Assembly (NCBI GenBank): GCA_946411515.1
Contig: CAMKEH010000003.1
Span: forward strand, 1-47,571
DNA length: 47,571 nt
Source of the DNA: an uncultured Clostridium sp.
Lineage (GTDB): Bacteria > Bacillota > Clostridia > TANB77 > CAG-508
Direction of reading: 5' to 3'
Below are positions 7,402-16,859 of the stretch, piece by piece. The notes under the pieces were generated by a model, which saw nothing but the letters and a program-made list of their open reading frames with translations, was not told where the DNA came from and did no database searches. The position numbers and the translations under genes are program-made. Positions within the stretch are counted from its first letter, which is position 1. Every line of letters begins with the position of its first letter.

Positions 7402-9438
7402 TTATTTAGTCAATATTATTCTAAATACTTCTGATATACTCCATCCTTGTGCAATTGTTCCTTTTGGTAAGTAAGGCGATTTAGAATCATAGATTTCTGC
7501 AATACTACCAATACATCCTCTTTGTTCTAATTCCTTTTTAAATGTTTTATTTGTTTTATCAACAAACTTTTCTATTTTTTCTTCTATTTGCTTTTTATCA
7601 TCTTTTTTCTTTGCTACTTTTAGCATATTTTTTAATGCATTATAATATAATCCAAGAAGCCATGGCCATGTAATTCCTTGATGATAACTGCTATCTCTTT
7701 TTTCTGGACCACCTTCATATATTTCAACGTAATTTTCTTCGCCTTTTGCTAAAGTTTTTAACCCATATGAATTTACTAATTTTTTTTCTACAACATTTAT
7801 AATATTCTTAGCTTCTTCAGAATTTGCATTAATTACAGGATAACTTAAGCTTAAAGCAAATAACTGATTTGGTCTTATTTTACTATCTCCTAATACATCA
7901 TATAAGCATTTTCTTTTTTTATTATAAAATTTTTCATTAAATGATTTTTTACATCTTTCTGCCAATTTTTCATATTTTTTTGCTTTTGCAGTTTTTCTAA
8001 ATTTTCTGCTTAAAGCTTCCATTATCATATTTGCATTATACCACAAACTATTTACTTCAACAGCTTTTCCATTTCTTGGTGTTATTGCTATACCATTATA
8101 TTTTGCATCCATCCATGTATTTTGTGTTTCTTCTGTTCCAGAAACAATTAATCCATCTTCATCTAAATAGATGTTATTATTATCAATATCTATTCCATTC
8201 ATATAATGTTCTATTATTTCTTCTAAGGTATTATAGAATTCATCTTTTATAAATTTATAGTCTTCTGTATAATCTAAATATTTTTGGATAGCTTCAAATA
8301 ATAAAAGTGATGCATCTACACTATTATATAATGGTCTATTATCATATCCTGAATACCCATTAGGAACTAGTCCAAATTTTACATCTCTTATCATTGTTTT
8401 TAAAACTTCTTTTGCTATATCATATCTCTTTGTTACTAACAATAATCCTTCATAAGAAATTAGACTATCTCTTCCCCAATCTAAAAACCACGGATATCCA
8501 GCAATTAGTGTATGTAATCCAAAATTTGGTCTATATACAACAAAGTTGTCTGTTGCAATAATATATTTTTTTATTAATTCTTCTCTTTCTAATTCTTTCT
8601 TTGTCTTTTTAGATTTAGTATAATCTATTAAAAGAGTTTTATTACATATTTCTTCTAATCTTTCAATCTCTTTATTAATTAAATCTTTTACATCTATTTG
8701 TTCAATATTTTCTTCTAAAGAACATACAAATGAAATTTCTTTTTCTTCTTTTTCATCTATATCAATTTCATATCTTCCACTAATTGCATGATCTTCTTCT
8801 GCAAAAAAACCTCTTTTTTCTTCTTCAACATAAAACATGTTTTTAAAACTATCATTATCATGCTCTATAAATTTTCCTTCTGATAAATTAATATAAATTG
8901 GAGTTGTAGAATTGTCATCTACAATTATTTTTATTTTATTATCTCTAATTTCTTTTTTTAAAACAAATTCATGATTAGTATTTAATGTATGAAAATCTCT
9001 AAAATTTATAATTGGTGTTAATGTTAATTTTGATTTTTGTTTACCATTTTTTATTTTATAATATATTCCAACTGTATTTTTTCCATGTTCCATACAAATG
9101 ATTTTTGTTATTTCTGTATCTCCAATTTTATACTTAAATATTGGAAAATATTTTTTTTCAAATTCTACCTGATATTCATATCCTTTAGAAATATATTCTT
9201 TACATACATTTGTATATAAGTCATATTTTTCACCATTTACTTCTATTGCTTCATCTACTTTTGAAAGCATTAAAAATCTTCTTGCAGGTGGTGTTAATGA
9301 AGCAACTAATAGTCCATGATATCTTCTTGTGTTTGCTCCAATTATTGTAGATGAACTATATCCCCCAATACCATTTGTTATTAACCATTCTTTTTCTAAT
9401 CCATTTTCTAAATTTAACTCTTCCTTTGTAAGTTTCAT
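7402..9438 (-). CDS. Amylo-alpha-1,6-glucosidase (glycogen debranching enzyme, GH133 type)
   Basis: A 678-residue cytosolic enzyme. The N-terminal GDE domain (NGIGGYSSSTIIGANTRRYHG) is followed by an (alpha/alpha)6 barrel with PWFLDWGRDSL and, near the C-terminus, YHQGITWPWLLG. It hydrolyses alpha-1,6 branch points in glycogen-like glucans. Length and motif order are normal. AGGAG precedes the ATG. It is the last gene of a murB-yvcK-GDE run, nine bases behind yvcK. A GH15 enzyme at 14838-16805 may act on the same glucan. Confidence 0.9.
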   Translation of the reverse strand: MKLTKEELNLENGLEKEWLITNGIGGYSSSTIIGANTRRYHGLLVASLTPPARRFLMLSKVDEAIEVNGEKYDLYTNVCKEYISKGYEYQVEFEKKYFPIFKYKIGDTEITKIICMEHGKNTVGIYYKIKNGKQKSKLTLTPIINFRDFHTLNTNHEFVLKKEIRDNKIKIIVDDNSTTPIYINLSEGKFIEHDNDSFKNMFYVEEEKRGFFAEEDHAISGRYEIDIDEKEEKEISFVCSLEENIEQIDVKDLINKEIERLEEICNKTLLIDYTKSKKTKKELEREELIKKYIIATDNFVVYRPNFGLHTLIAGYPWFLDWGRDSLISYEGLLLVTKRYDIAKEVLKTMIRDVKFGLVPNGYSGYDNRPLYNSVDASLLLFEAIQKYLDYTEDYKFIKDEFYNTLEEIIEHYMNGIDIDNNNIYLDEDGLIVSGTEETQNTWMDAKYNGIAITPRNGKAVEVNSLWYNANMIMEALSRKFRKTAKAKKYEKLAERCKKSFNEKFYNKKRKCLYDVLGDSKIRPNQLFALSLSYPVINANSEEAKNIINVVEKKLVNSYGLKTLAKGEENYVEIYEGGPEKRDSSYHQGITWPWLLGLYYNALKNMLKVAKKKDDKKQIEEKIEKFVDKTNKTFKKELEQRGCIGSIAEIYDSKSPYLPKGTIAQGWSISEVFRIILTK

Positions 9439-9447
9439 ATTTTACTC

Positions 9448-11076
9448 CTATTTATCTTTTAATTTACTGTTTTCTAATTTTTTTAACATTTCTTTTCTTA
9501 ACTCTTCTGATGTCTTCTTTCTATTGGTTGTAGTTTTTGATTTTTTTGTAGTTGTTTTTGCTGTTTTTTTATTCTTTTTCTCTTCTTTTTCTTTTCTTTT
9601 CTTTGCTTTTGCATCAGCTTCTCTTATAGAAGCTATTCTCTCACTATATTTATTACTGAATTTACTCTTTCCTCTTTTTGCTTTTTCTTTATCTTTTCCT
9701 TTAGATTTTTTTTCTTTCTTTTCCATGTCTTTTTTTATTTTATTTATTCTTTTCTCTTCTCTTAATTTATTATTTAGCATCATATACTGAGGATCATTTT
9801 GTTTGTCTTGATATTTTAAATCATCACATATTAATTCTATTATAGAAGATGCTACTAAACTTGGATCATGTCTAATATAATCATCTATAATCATAGATAA
9901 GTTTCTTTGTAGGAATTTTATTCCTTTTACTTTTTCTATATCTTGGTCTACTAGGTCTTGTCCTTGCATATTATATTTTTTAATAAATTCTGGTATAATT
10001 TCACCTGTATCATAAATACAATAATCTACAATTCCAGTTCCACAATGTTCTATAATTGCATTTAAATGGTCAGATACAGAATAATTATCAGTTTGACCTG
10101 GATCTGTCATAATATTGCTTATATATAATTTAATTGCGGCACTTTCTTTAATTGCTTTTGCTACTCCATTTACTAATAAATTTGGTATTACATTTGTATA
10201 TAAGCTTCCTGGTCCTATAACAATACAATCCGCATTTTTTATTGCATCTATAACTCCTGGTGCAGGTTTACAATTACTTGGGCTAATTAATATTCTATTT
10301 ATTTTTGTTATTTTTTCAGAAACTATTTCAGGTATCTTTGATCTGTCTTCAACAATATATCCATTTTCTAATTCTGCAACAATTTTCATCTCATCTAAAG
10401 TAACAGGTATAACTTTTCCTATCATATTTAATACTTCATTACTTCTAATAATGGAATCTTCAAAATTACCGTTTATTTCTTTCATTGCTGAAAAATAGAT
10501 ATCAGAAAAATTAAGTCCTCTTAATTTACCATTTTTAAATTCATAATTAAATAATTTATCTATTTGCCCATCTTGAGTTGATAATGATATTATACTATCT
10601 TTAACATCATCTAAAGGCAAAGTTTGCAATTCTTTTCTTGAATTTGTAACTGCTTCTCCATAGTCTGATATTGTAACTATTGCTGTTAAATTACTTGTAT
10701 ATTTCTTTAGGCCATAAAGTACAGTATCTAGTCCTGTTCCTCCACCAATTACAACAATGTTTGGTCCTTTGTCATATACTGTTTTATTAAATATTAATGA
10801 TTTTACATTAACATTACTTTTATTTTCCATTCTTTCATCTGTTGATTCTACCAACACTTCTAAAGTTCTTTTATTTAAGAAAATTAATCCTAAAACAATT
10901 GCAACAAAGCCTACTACAAATACTGCTACAACTCCTCCTACTTCTACAAAAGAAATTTCTTTCATAACTAGTATTTTTGCTAGCCCATAGCACGCTAGCA
11001 TAATTCCTATTAATATCAAAAATATCCATCTTTTCATTTTATTGCTTGATTTAAACCATTGCATTAATCCGCCCAT
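9448..11076 (-). CDS. yvcK: YvcK-family UDP-sugar-binding protein with membrane anchor and Lys-rich tail
   Basis: A 542-residue member of the CofD/YvcK (gluconeogenesis factor) family, needed for envelope synthesis on gluconeogenic carbon in B. subtilis. Two membrane helices (about 17-35 and 45-67) precede the core with GGGTGLDT at residues 111-118 and the IGPGSLYTNVIPNLL motif. The last 95 or so residues are a strongly basic Lys/Thr/Glu tail. B. subtilis YvcK lacks both added parts. It lies between murB and the debranching enzyme, without the usual rapZ and whiA neighbours. Confidence 0.88.
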   Translation of the reverse strand: MGGLMQWFKSSNKMKRWIFLILIGIMLACYGLAKILVMKEISFVEVGGVVAVFVVGFVAIVLGLIFLNKRTLEVLVESTDERMENKSNVNVKSLIFNKTVYDKGPNIVVIGGGTGLDTVLYGLKKYTSNLTAIVTISDYGEAVTNSRKELQTLPLDDVKDSIISLSTQDGQIDKLFNYEFKNGKLRGLNFSDIYFSAMKEINGNFEDSIIRSNEVLNMIGKVIPVTLDEMKIVAELENGYIVEDRSKIPEIVSEKITKINRILISPSNCKPAPGVIDAIKNADCIVIGPGSLYTNVIPNLLVNGVAKAIKESAAIKLYISNIMTDPGQTDNYSVSDHLNAIIEHCGTGIVDYCIYDTGEIIPEFIKKYNMQGQDLVDQDIEKVKGIKFLQRNLSMIIDDYIRHDPSLVASSIIELICDDLKYQDKQNDPQYMMLNNKLREEKRINKIKKDMEKKEKKSKGKDKEKAKRGKSKFSNKYSERIASIREADAKAKKRKEKEEKKNKKTAKTTTKKSKTTTNRKKTSEELRKEMLKKLENSKLKDK

Positions 11077-11088
11077 TTTTCGTCTCCT

Positions 11089-12006
11089 TTATTTTCCAAT
11101 AACTTCTATTTCTAGTTCTATTTTTTTACCAAATTTTTTATATACTTCTTGTTCTACATATTCAGCCAAATTTAATATATCTTCCGCAGCTGCATTACCT
11201 TTATTTATAATAAATCCACTATGCTTAATTGATACTTCTGCTCCTCCAATAGAATATCCTTTTAATCCTGCTTGATCAATCAAAGCTGCTGTTATAAAAT
11301 TGTCTCCTCTTTTAAATGTACTCCCTGCACTTGGAAATTCTATTGGCTGCTTTTCTTTTCTATATTTTGAATACATATCTATTTTTTCTTTTATTTCTTC
11401 TCTATTTCCCTTTTGTAAAATAAGTTCTACTTCTAAAACTATGTATTTTTCTTTTTTTAAAATACTTTTTCTGTATCCAAACTTCATTTCTTCTTTTGTG
11501 AATTCTTTTATGTTTCCATTATAATCAATGCATTTTACTTTTTTTACAATGTCTTTAATTTCTTTTCCATGCGCACCTGCATTCATCTTTACTGCTCCAC
11601 CAATTGTCCCTGGAATTCCTGATAATTCTTCTAATCCTGTTATTTCTTTTTCTAAACATTCTCTTGCAAGTTTTGATATTTTATTTCCTGAACCAACAAC
11701 AATTTGTATCCCATCCTTATTTTCTTTTACTTCTGTTTTTTCTAATTTTATACAAATTGTTATTCCTTTTATTCCACTATCTAATACTACAATATTACTT
11801 CCATTTCCTATTATAGTTAATGGTATTTTATTTTTGTTTACAAATTCTAATATTTCTTTTAAATCATCTATATTATCTATTTTTATAAACACTTCAGCAG
11901 GTCCACCAACTTTAAATGTCGTATGTTTAGACATTTGTTCATTATATAAGATTTTATTTTTATCTATTTGTAAGTTTGACTTTTCTATTAATTCTTTTAA
12001 GTTCAA
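11089..12006 (-). CDS. murB: UDP-N-acetylenolpyruvoylglucosamine reductase
   Basis: A 305-residue FAD enzyme that makes UDP-MurNAc. FAD-binding features include TTFKVGGPAE and IIGNGSNIV, the site SGIPGTIGGAVKMNAGAHG, and FPSAGSTFKRG, where the serine donates a proton. The C-terminal ELEIEVIG glutamate is present. The start appears to be TTG at 12006, with AGGAAG about eight bases upstream. It begins the murB-yvcK-GDE operon. Confidence 0.93.
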   Translation of the reverse strand: MNLKELIEKSNLQIDKNKILYNEQMSKHTTFKVGGPAEVFIKIDNIDDLKEILEFVNKNKIPLTIIGNGSNIVVLDSGIKGITICIKLEKTEVKENKDGIQIVVGSGNKISKLARECLEKEITGLEELSGIPGTIGGAVKMNAGAHGKEIKDIVKKVKCIDYNGNIKEFTKEEMKFGYRKSILKKEKYIVLEVELILQKGNREEIKEKIDMYSKYRKEKQPIEFPSAGSTFKRGDNFITAALIDQAGLKGYSIGGAEVSIKHSGFIINKGNAAAEDILNLAEYVEQEVYKKFGKKIELEIEVIGK

Positions 12007-12132
12007 AATTACACTTCCTATCTATTTTTCTTTCTATATTTTATTCTGTATTTATAACTTTATTTATAAACTTCAAAAAATTTCTTCTTTACTATATCAT
12101 TTTTAGTCAAAAATTACAAGTGTTAAATAACA

Positions 12133-12171
12133 TAAAAAGAGCAACATATTAAACTATTATATGTTACTCTT
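12133..12171 (-). terminator. Terminator downstream of gap
   Basis: AAGAGTAACATAT pairs with ATATGTTGCTCTT on the minus strand and is followed by TTTTT. It lies behind gap and the 32-base repeat. Confidence 0.8.
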
Positions 12172-12190
12172 CTATAATACTTTATAAAAT

Positions 12191-12222
12191 TGAAACAGTT
12201 TTTATCTGTCCCCTATGTTTCA
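12191..12222. repeat. 32-base palindromic element, copy A
   Basis: TGAAACA and TGTTTCA form the ends of an exactly 32-base unit that abuts the gap stop codon at 12223. The interior holds TCTGTCCC. A second 32-base unit with the same ends and the same core octamer, in the other orientation, lies at 31405-31436. Confidence 0.6.
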
Positions 12223-13251
<1,029 letters not shown>

Positions 13252-13289
13252 TTAAACAATTTTTAACATCTATTTTTTTTATAGTATTA

Positions 13290-13304
13290 CCTAAATTTTT
13301 TAGG
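13290..13304. promoter_or_regulatory. Candidate operator dyad in the gap leader
   Basis: CCTAAATTTTTTAGG is a perfect dyad (CCTAAA/TTTAGG with a three-base centre) placed just downstream of the predicted -10 box, where a bound repressor would block gap transcription. A CggR-like sugar sensor is a guess only. Confidence 0.4.
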
Positions 13305-13311
13305 CAAGTAC

Positions 13312-13340
13312 ATTCTATAACAAAAATAATTATATTGCAA
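13312..13340 (-). promoter_or_regulatory. Candidate sigma-A promoter of gap
   Basis: On the minus strand TTGCAA and TAGAAT are separated by 17 bases, with the expected start near the dyad at 13290-13304. Confidence 0.5.
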
Positions 13341-13447
13341 GTGTTTCTAAATTATTTTAATTCTTTCTACTTATTTCTACTCTACATTATTTATTATTTT
13401 TATAATGTTTATAATATAAAAAAACAAATTATATAATTTAATATAAA

Positions 13448-14542
13448 TCATTTTATTACATCAAAATTTTCATTAGTCAGTTTATTATTAGTAATTTCTT
13501 TACATTTATTAATAGTATCTTCTGTAGCTGTTATTCTTATATCATTTGAAATTCCAAAAAACATAAATGAGTAATTTATATCGTCATTAATTACAAAACA
13601 TTTGCCTGTTCTTAATTCTTTTAATTTACTGCATTGCTGAAACATAGATGTCATATTATTAACTTTACTTGTATCAAAATCACTCATATCAACATCTGTT
13701 AATGATGTACATATTGAAACTATTCCATACATGTTTGTTACATTACTTGTATCAAACCATTTAAAATCTAACTTTTTAAGTTTACTACATTTATCAAACA
13801 TCCAAGCCATATTTTGAACCTTACTAGTCTCAAAATTACTTAAATCAATTTCTTCTAGTGATTCGCAATAAGAAAACATATCTTGCATATTGGTCACATT
13901 TTCAGTGTGCAAGTTTTTTATATTTATTATTTCAGTTAAATTATTAAAATTAGCAAACATTCCCCTTGCTGTAGCTGGTGCAATAGGCTCTTCTATTATT
14001 ATTTGTTTTACACTTGCTTTACTTGCTGTATTTGACTTAATCCAATTAGATTCAATTGAATTACTATTAGTATATAATTTATATTCATCACTATTAGTTA
14101 ATGTCGATCTTAAATATAAAATTCCATCTTCTGTTAGTTTTCCATATATTGATGTTATATCTATTTTTTCATATTTCTTTATCATTCCATCATATCTAAT
14201 TTTATATATTGTTTTACTTTCTTTAATTTTTACTGTATAATTATTTCCATTTTTATCTATATTAATATTCCCTATACCATATATTTTTTCAAAAATACTT
14301 TTTAATTTATTTTCTAAATCTATATTGAAATTTTTATATTGATTAATTCCATGTTCTATGAATAATAATCCAACATCTTCTTCCAATTCTTTTTCCTTTG
14401 TTATTATTTTTGCTTCTTCTGCTTTTGCAATTAATCCATTAGCTCCTGTTAATGTAACTATCGTTACTCCTGCTAATATAAGCAATACTACTATTGTTAT
14501 AACCAATGCAATCAATGTTATTCCTTTGCTTCCTTTTCTCAT
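13448..14542 (-). CDS. Prepilin-like surface protein with DUF285 (BspA-type) repeats
   Basis: A 364-residue protein. The N-terminus has a basic stretch and the prepilin-type site KGSKG|ITLIALVITIVVLL, then an alpha-helical stem rich in Glu and Lys. The C-terminal half has four or so repeats of about 25 residues of the DUF285 type (NVTNM..MF..C.SL...DLS.FDTSKV). The +5 glutamate of type IV pilins is replaced by Ala. The protein is likely anchored or assembled at the cell surface after cleavage by the prepilin peptidase. The start is ATG 14542, with AAAGGAGAG eight bases upstream. A leader ORF and terminator precede it and are shared with the gene at 31578-33581. Confidence 0.8.
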   Translation of the reverse strand: MRKGSKGITLIALVITIVVLLILAGVTIVTLTGANGLIAKAEEAKIITKEKELEEDVGLLFIEHGINQYKNFNIDLENKLKSIFEKIYGIGNINIDKNGNNYTVKIKESKTIYKIRYDGMIKKYEKIDITSIYGKLTEDGILYLRSTLTNSDEYKLYTNSNSIESNWIKSNTASKASVKQIIIEEPIAPATARGMFANFNNLTEIINIKNLHTENVTNMQDMFSYCESLEEIDLSNFETSKVQNMAWMFDKCSKLKKLDFKWFDTSNVTNMYGIVSICTSLTDVDMSDFDTSKVNNMTSMFQQCSKLKELRTGKCFVINDDINYSFMFFGISNDIRITATEDTINKCKEITNNKLTNENFDVIK

Positions 14543-14577
14543 AAACTTTTCTCTCCTTTTCATTTTTTATAAAATGT

Positions 14578-14621
14578 AAAAAACAGAACCAAACCTATAT
14601 TTTTATAGGTCTAGTTCTGTT
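14578..14621 (-). terminator. Rho-independent terminator between leader ORF and surface-protein gene (candidate attenuator)
   Basis: On the minus strand AACAGAACTAGACCTATA pairs with TATAGGTTTGGTTCTGTT, followed by six T. The leader ORF's TAA sits at the apex side of the 5' arm (14603-14605), so a ribosome reaching that stop would cover the arm. The same design recurs at 33628-33673. Confidence 0.75.
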
Positions 14622-14767
14622 ATATTTATTATTAATATAATATTATCTAAACTATTGGTGTATGTCAGGCTGTTGAACAAAACTGCACTTTTCTTTGTTA
14701 AAGTGTAGCTCTCTCTCTCTCTCTCTCTTACAGTCTTAAGGCTTTTAGTTTCTCTTATCATTTGCAT
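14603..14767 (-). CDS. Leader ORF with (Arg-Glu) repeat, copy 1 (54 aa)
   Basis: The frame begins MQMIRETKSLKTV, continues RERERE and ends in ITELDL with its stop inside the terminator stem. AGAAGG lies seven bases ahead of the ATG and a sigma-A promoter lies 37 bases upstream. The second copy at 33655-33780 shares the 5' end (20 identical bases across the binding site and start), residues M1, Q2, K8, L10, T12 and V13, the RE repeat and the LDL stop. The middle differs. Conservation of frame but not of sequence suggests that the act of translation matters more than the peptide. Confidence 0.6.
   Translation of the reverse strand: MQMIRETKSLKTVRERERESYTLTKKSAVLFNSLTYTNSLDNIILIINITELDL
14709..14728. 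repeat. (CT)10 microsatellite in leader ORF
   Basis: Ten CT units, read as AG on the coding strand, encode the Arg-Glu repeat. Gaining or losing a unit changes frame. With nine units translation stops at a TAG before the terminator; with eleven it stops at TAA within four codons of the repeat. Confidence 0.85.
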
Positions 14768-14804
14768 TTTATACCTTCTTTTTCTTTTATATTTTTATAG
14801 TGTT

Positions 14805-14833
14805 ATTGTATACTAAAGTTTTTCAAATTTCAA
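14805..14833 (-). promoter_or_regulatory. Promoter of leader cassette 1
   Basis: TTGAAA (14828-14833) and TACAAT (14805-14810) have a 17-base spacer. The box lies directly behind the GH15 stop and about 37 bases before the leader ATG, matching the second cassette. Confidence 0.6.
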
Positions 14834-14837
14834 GCTT

Positions 14838-16805
14838 TTATTTATTCCCATACAACTTTTCAAGAACAATTATGAACATTGCATGTGACCAACCAAGTCC
14901 AATTACCCAGTTTGGTTTTAAAGTTTGATTATCTATTTGTTCTCCTAGGAAATAATGTTTTCCTGATGTTTTTACAACAAAATCGAATGCTTCTTTTGCT
15001 TTTTTCTTTTCTCCTGTTTCTAGGTAATACAAAGTCATCCATAGATTTGCTATTGGCCATGGATTACCATTCATGTAATGGTCTCCTTCAAATCTTTGAT
15101 ATCCTCCTGTATATGTTCTTATTCTCATGTTTATATTTTCTACTGTATTTTTTATTTTAACTTCTTTTGGTTTAAATACTTTAAATGGTGTAACTGCTCC
15201 TAAAATACTTATATCCATTTTATTATCTTCAGTATTTCTTAAATATGTTTTTCTTTCTTCATCATACAAGTTTTTATTTATGTATTTTTTAATTTCTACT
15301 TGGATTTTTTCTATTTCTCTTTCATTTTTTAATATTTTTTCTTCCTTTAATCTATTATTTTCGAATTCAGATACATTTTTTCCAAGTGCTCTATATATAT
15401 TTAAAATACAATCAAATGCTGAATATATGCTAGCTAGTGAATAAAGATGAATTCCTTCATTCATTTCCCATAAATCATAACTTATATGATATTTATGTCC
15501 TTGTCTATTTATGCTATTTTCAATTTCTTCTTGTACTTTATCTTTATCTCTTTCTTCTCTTCCATCTATTTCTAACCAATCTTTAACATATTTTTTTAGA
15601 AAGTCTATTGCTTTTTCACACATTTTTAGATTGTCTTTTAAGAATTTTTCTTGTTTACAATATTTATAATGTTCATAAACTCCAAATACTACACTTGCTG
15701 TTTCATCTATTTGATATCCCCATGAAGGTGCTAGTCTTCCATCTGTAAAAAATCTTTGTTCCCACATACCATTTTTACTTTGTGTTTTTTTACAAAAATT
15801 CTTATAAAATTTTTCAGTTTCTTTTTCCATTTTTAATATATCCATAGCTTTTGTAACAAAAACGGCATCTCTTGGCCAGCAATATGCATATCTGCCACAT
15901 CTTGTAAAATCTTCATCTACTTCAGGTGCTGCAATCATTCCTCCTGTTTCTTCATTTGAAAGAAGTGGAAATAATAGAATACTTCTTTTATATATTTCAA
16001 ATATTTTTTCTTCATAACTATTTTTAGGCTCTTTAATATTTAATCCATTATGAGTTTTTACATATTTTCTCCAATAAGATTTTGCATCATTATATTCTTT
16101 ATTTAGATCTATTTTTGTTATTCTATCTATTTCATCTTCCATTGCAGATATATTTTTATTTTCATCAATTAAAACACAAATCTCTAAAGTTTTCTTTTCT
16201 TGAGGTTTTATTACGCCTAAGTCATAACATATACTAGAATCTTTACTCATTCCAATATAATCTTTGTCATAAATTTCTCCTCTTGATATTGTTTCTTTAC
16301 TTCCATTTATCTGATGACTTGATATTTTATGTCCTTTTGCAAATGTAGAAACTACAAAATCATGAGCATATTGCATCATTCCATTATCTATTACTTTACA
16401 GCTAACTAAATTATTTCTATCAGATAATAACTCTGAATGAATAAAGAAACTTGTGGCTAAATCTATTTTTCCATCATTTAAGAAAATGTATTTTTTTACT
16501 AATACATTTTCTTTTATCATTATAAAATCAGTTTGTACCATTTTCAAATTAAAATAAGTGTTAGTTATTTCTGTATTTAGTACATTTGTATCTGTGTCAT
16601 AATATTGTTTATAAACATTATTTACATCATCATGTAAATATATCAAATCTGAATTATTTATCTTCACTCCTGTATTAAAGAAGTCTATATATTGCCTATT
16701 ATCTTTACAAGGAAAATATAATCTTTCAAGTTCTCCTTTCGCTGAAAAAGTTGCAAGCATATTTTTATTTCCAATTATTGCTTCATTTAAATATTTGTTT
16801 TCCAT
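14838..16805 (-). CDS. GH15 glucoamylase-like glycoside hydrolase
   Basis: A 655-residue cytosolic enzyme with an N-terminal beta-sandwich domain and a C-terminal (alpha/alpha)6 barrel. Barrel motifs are YCWPRDAVFVTKAMD, WGYQIDETA, YDLWEMNEGIHLYS with the probable general-acid Glu, and the late LGEQID with the probable base. It should release glucose from alpha-glucans or related oligosaccharides. No signal peptide is seen, so it probably works with the debranching enzyme at 7402-9438. GGGAG precedes the ATG. It follows the beta-CASP nuclease gene on the same strand. Confidence 0.88.
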   Translation of the reverse strand: MENKYLNEAIIGNKNMLATFSAKGELERLYFPCKDNRQYIDFFNTGVKINNSDLIYLHDDVNNVYKQYYDTDTNVLNTEITNTYFNLKMVQTDFIMIKENVLVKKYIFLNDGKIDLATSFFIHSELLSDRNNLVSCKVIDNGMMQYAHDFVVSTFAKGHKISSHQINGSKETISRGEIYDKDYIGMSKDSSICYDLGVIKPQEKKTLEICVLIDENKNISAMEDEIDRITKIDLNKEYNDAKSYWRKYVKTHNGLNIKEPKNSYEEKIFEIYKRSILLFPLLSNEETGGMIAAPEVDEDFTRCGRYAYCWPRDAVFVTKAMDILKMEKETEKFYKNFCKKTQSKNGMWEQRFFTDGRLAPSWGYQIDETASVVFGVYEHYKYCKQEKFLKDNLKMCEKAIDFLKKYVKDWLEIDGREERDKDKVQEEIENSINRQGHKYHISYDLWEMNEGIHLYSLASIYSAFDCILNIYRALGKNVSEFENNRLKEEKILKNEREIEKIQVEIKKYINKNLYDEERKTYLRNTEDNKMDISILGAVTPFKVFKPKEVKIKNTVENINMRIRTYTGGYQRFEGDHYMNGNPWPIANLWMTLYYLETGEKKKAKEAFDFVVKTSGKHYFLGEQIDNQTLKPNWVIGLGWSHAMFIIVLEKLYGNK

Positions 16806-16859
16806 TTTTATCTCCCTTTTATTTGTTTTTAATTTAAGTTTTAGGATTTTTTCTTTTGT

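Noticed and set aside
9329-9790. Long plus-strand open frames opposite the minus-strand genes
   Set aside because: They mirror AT-rich genes, lack binding sites and have Phe/Ser/Leu-rich shadow composition.
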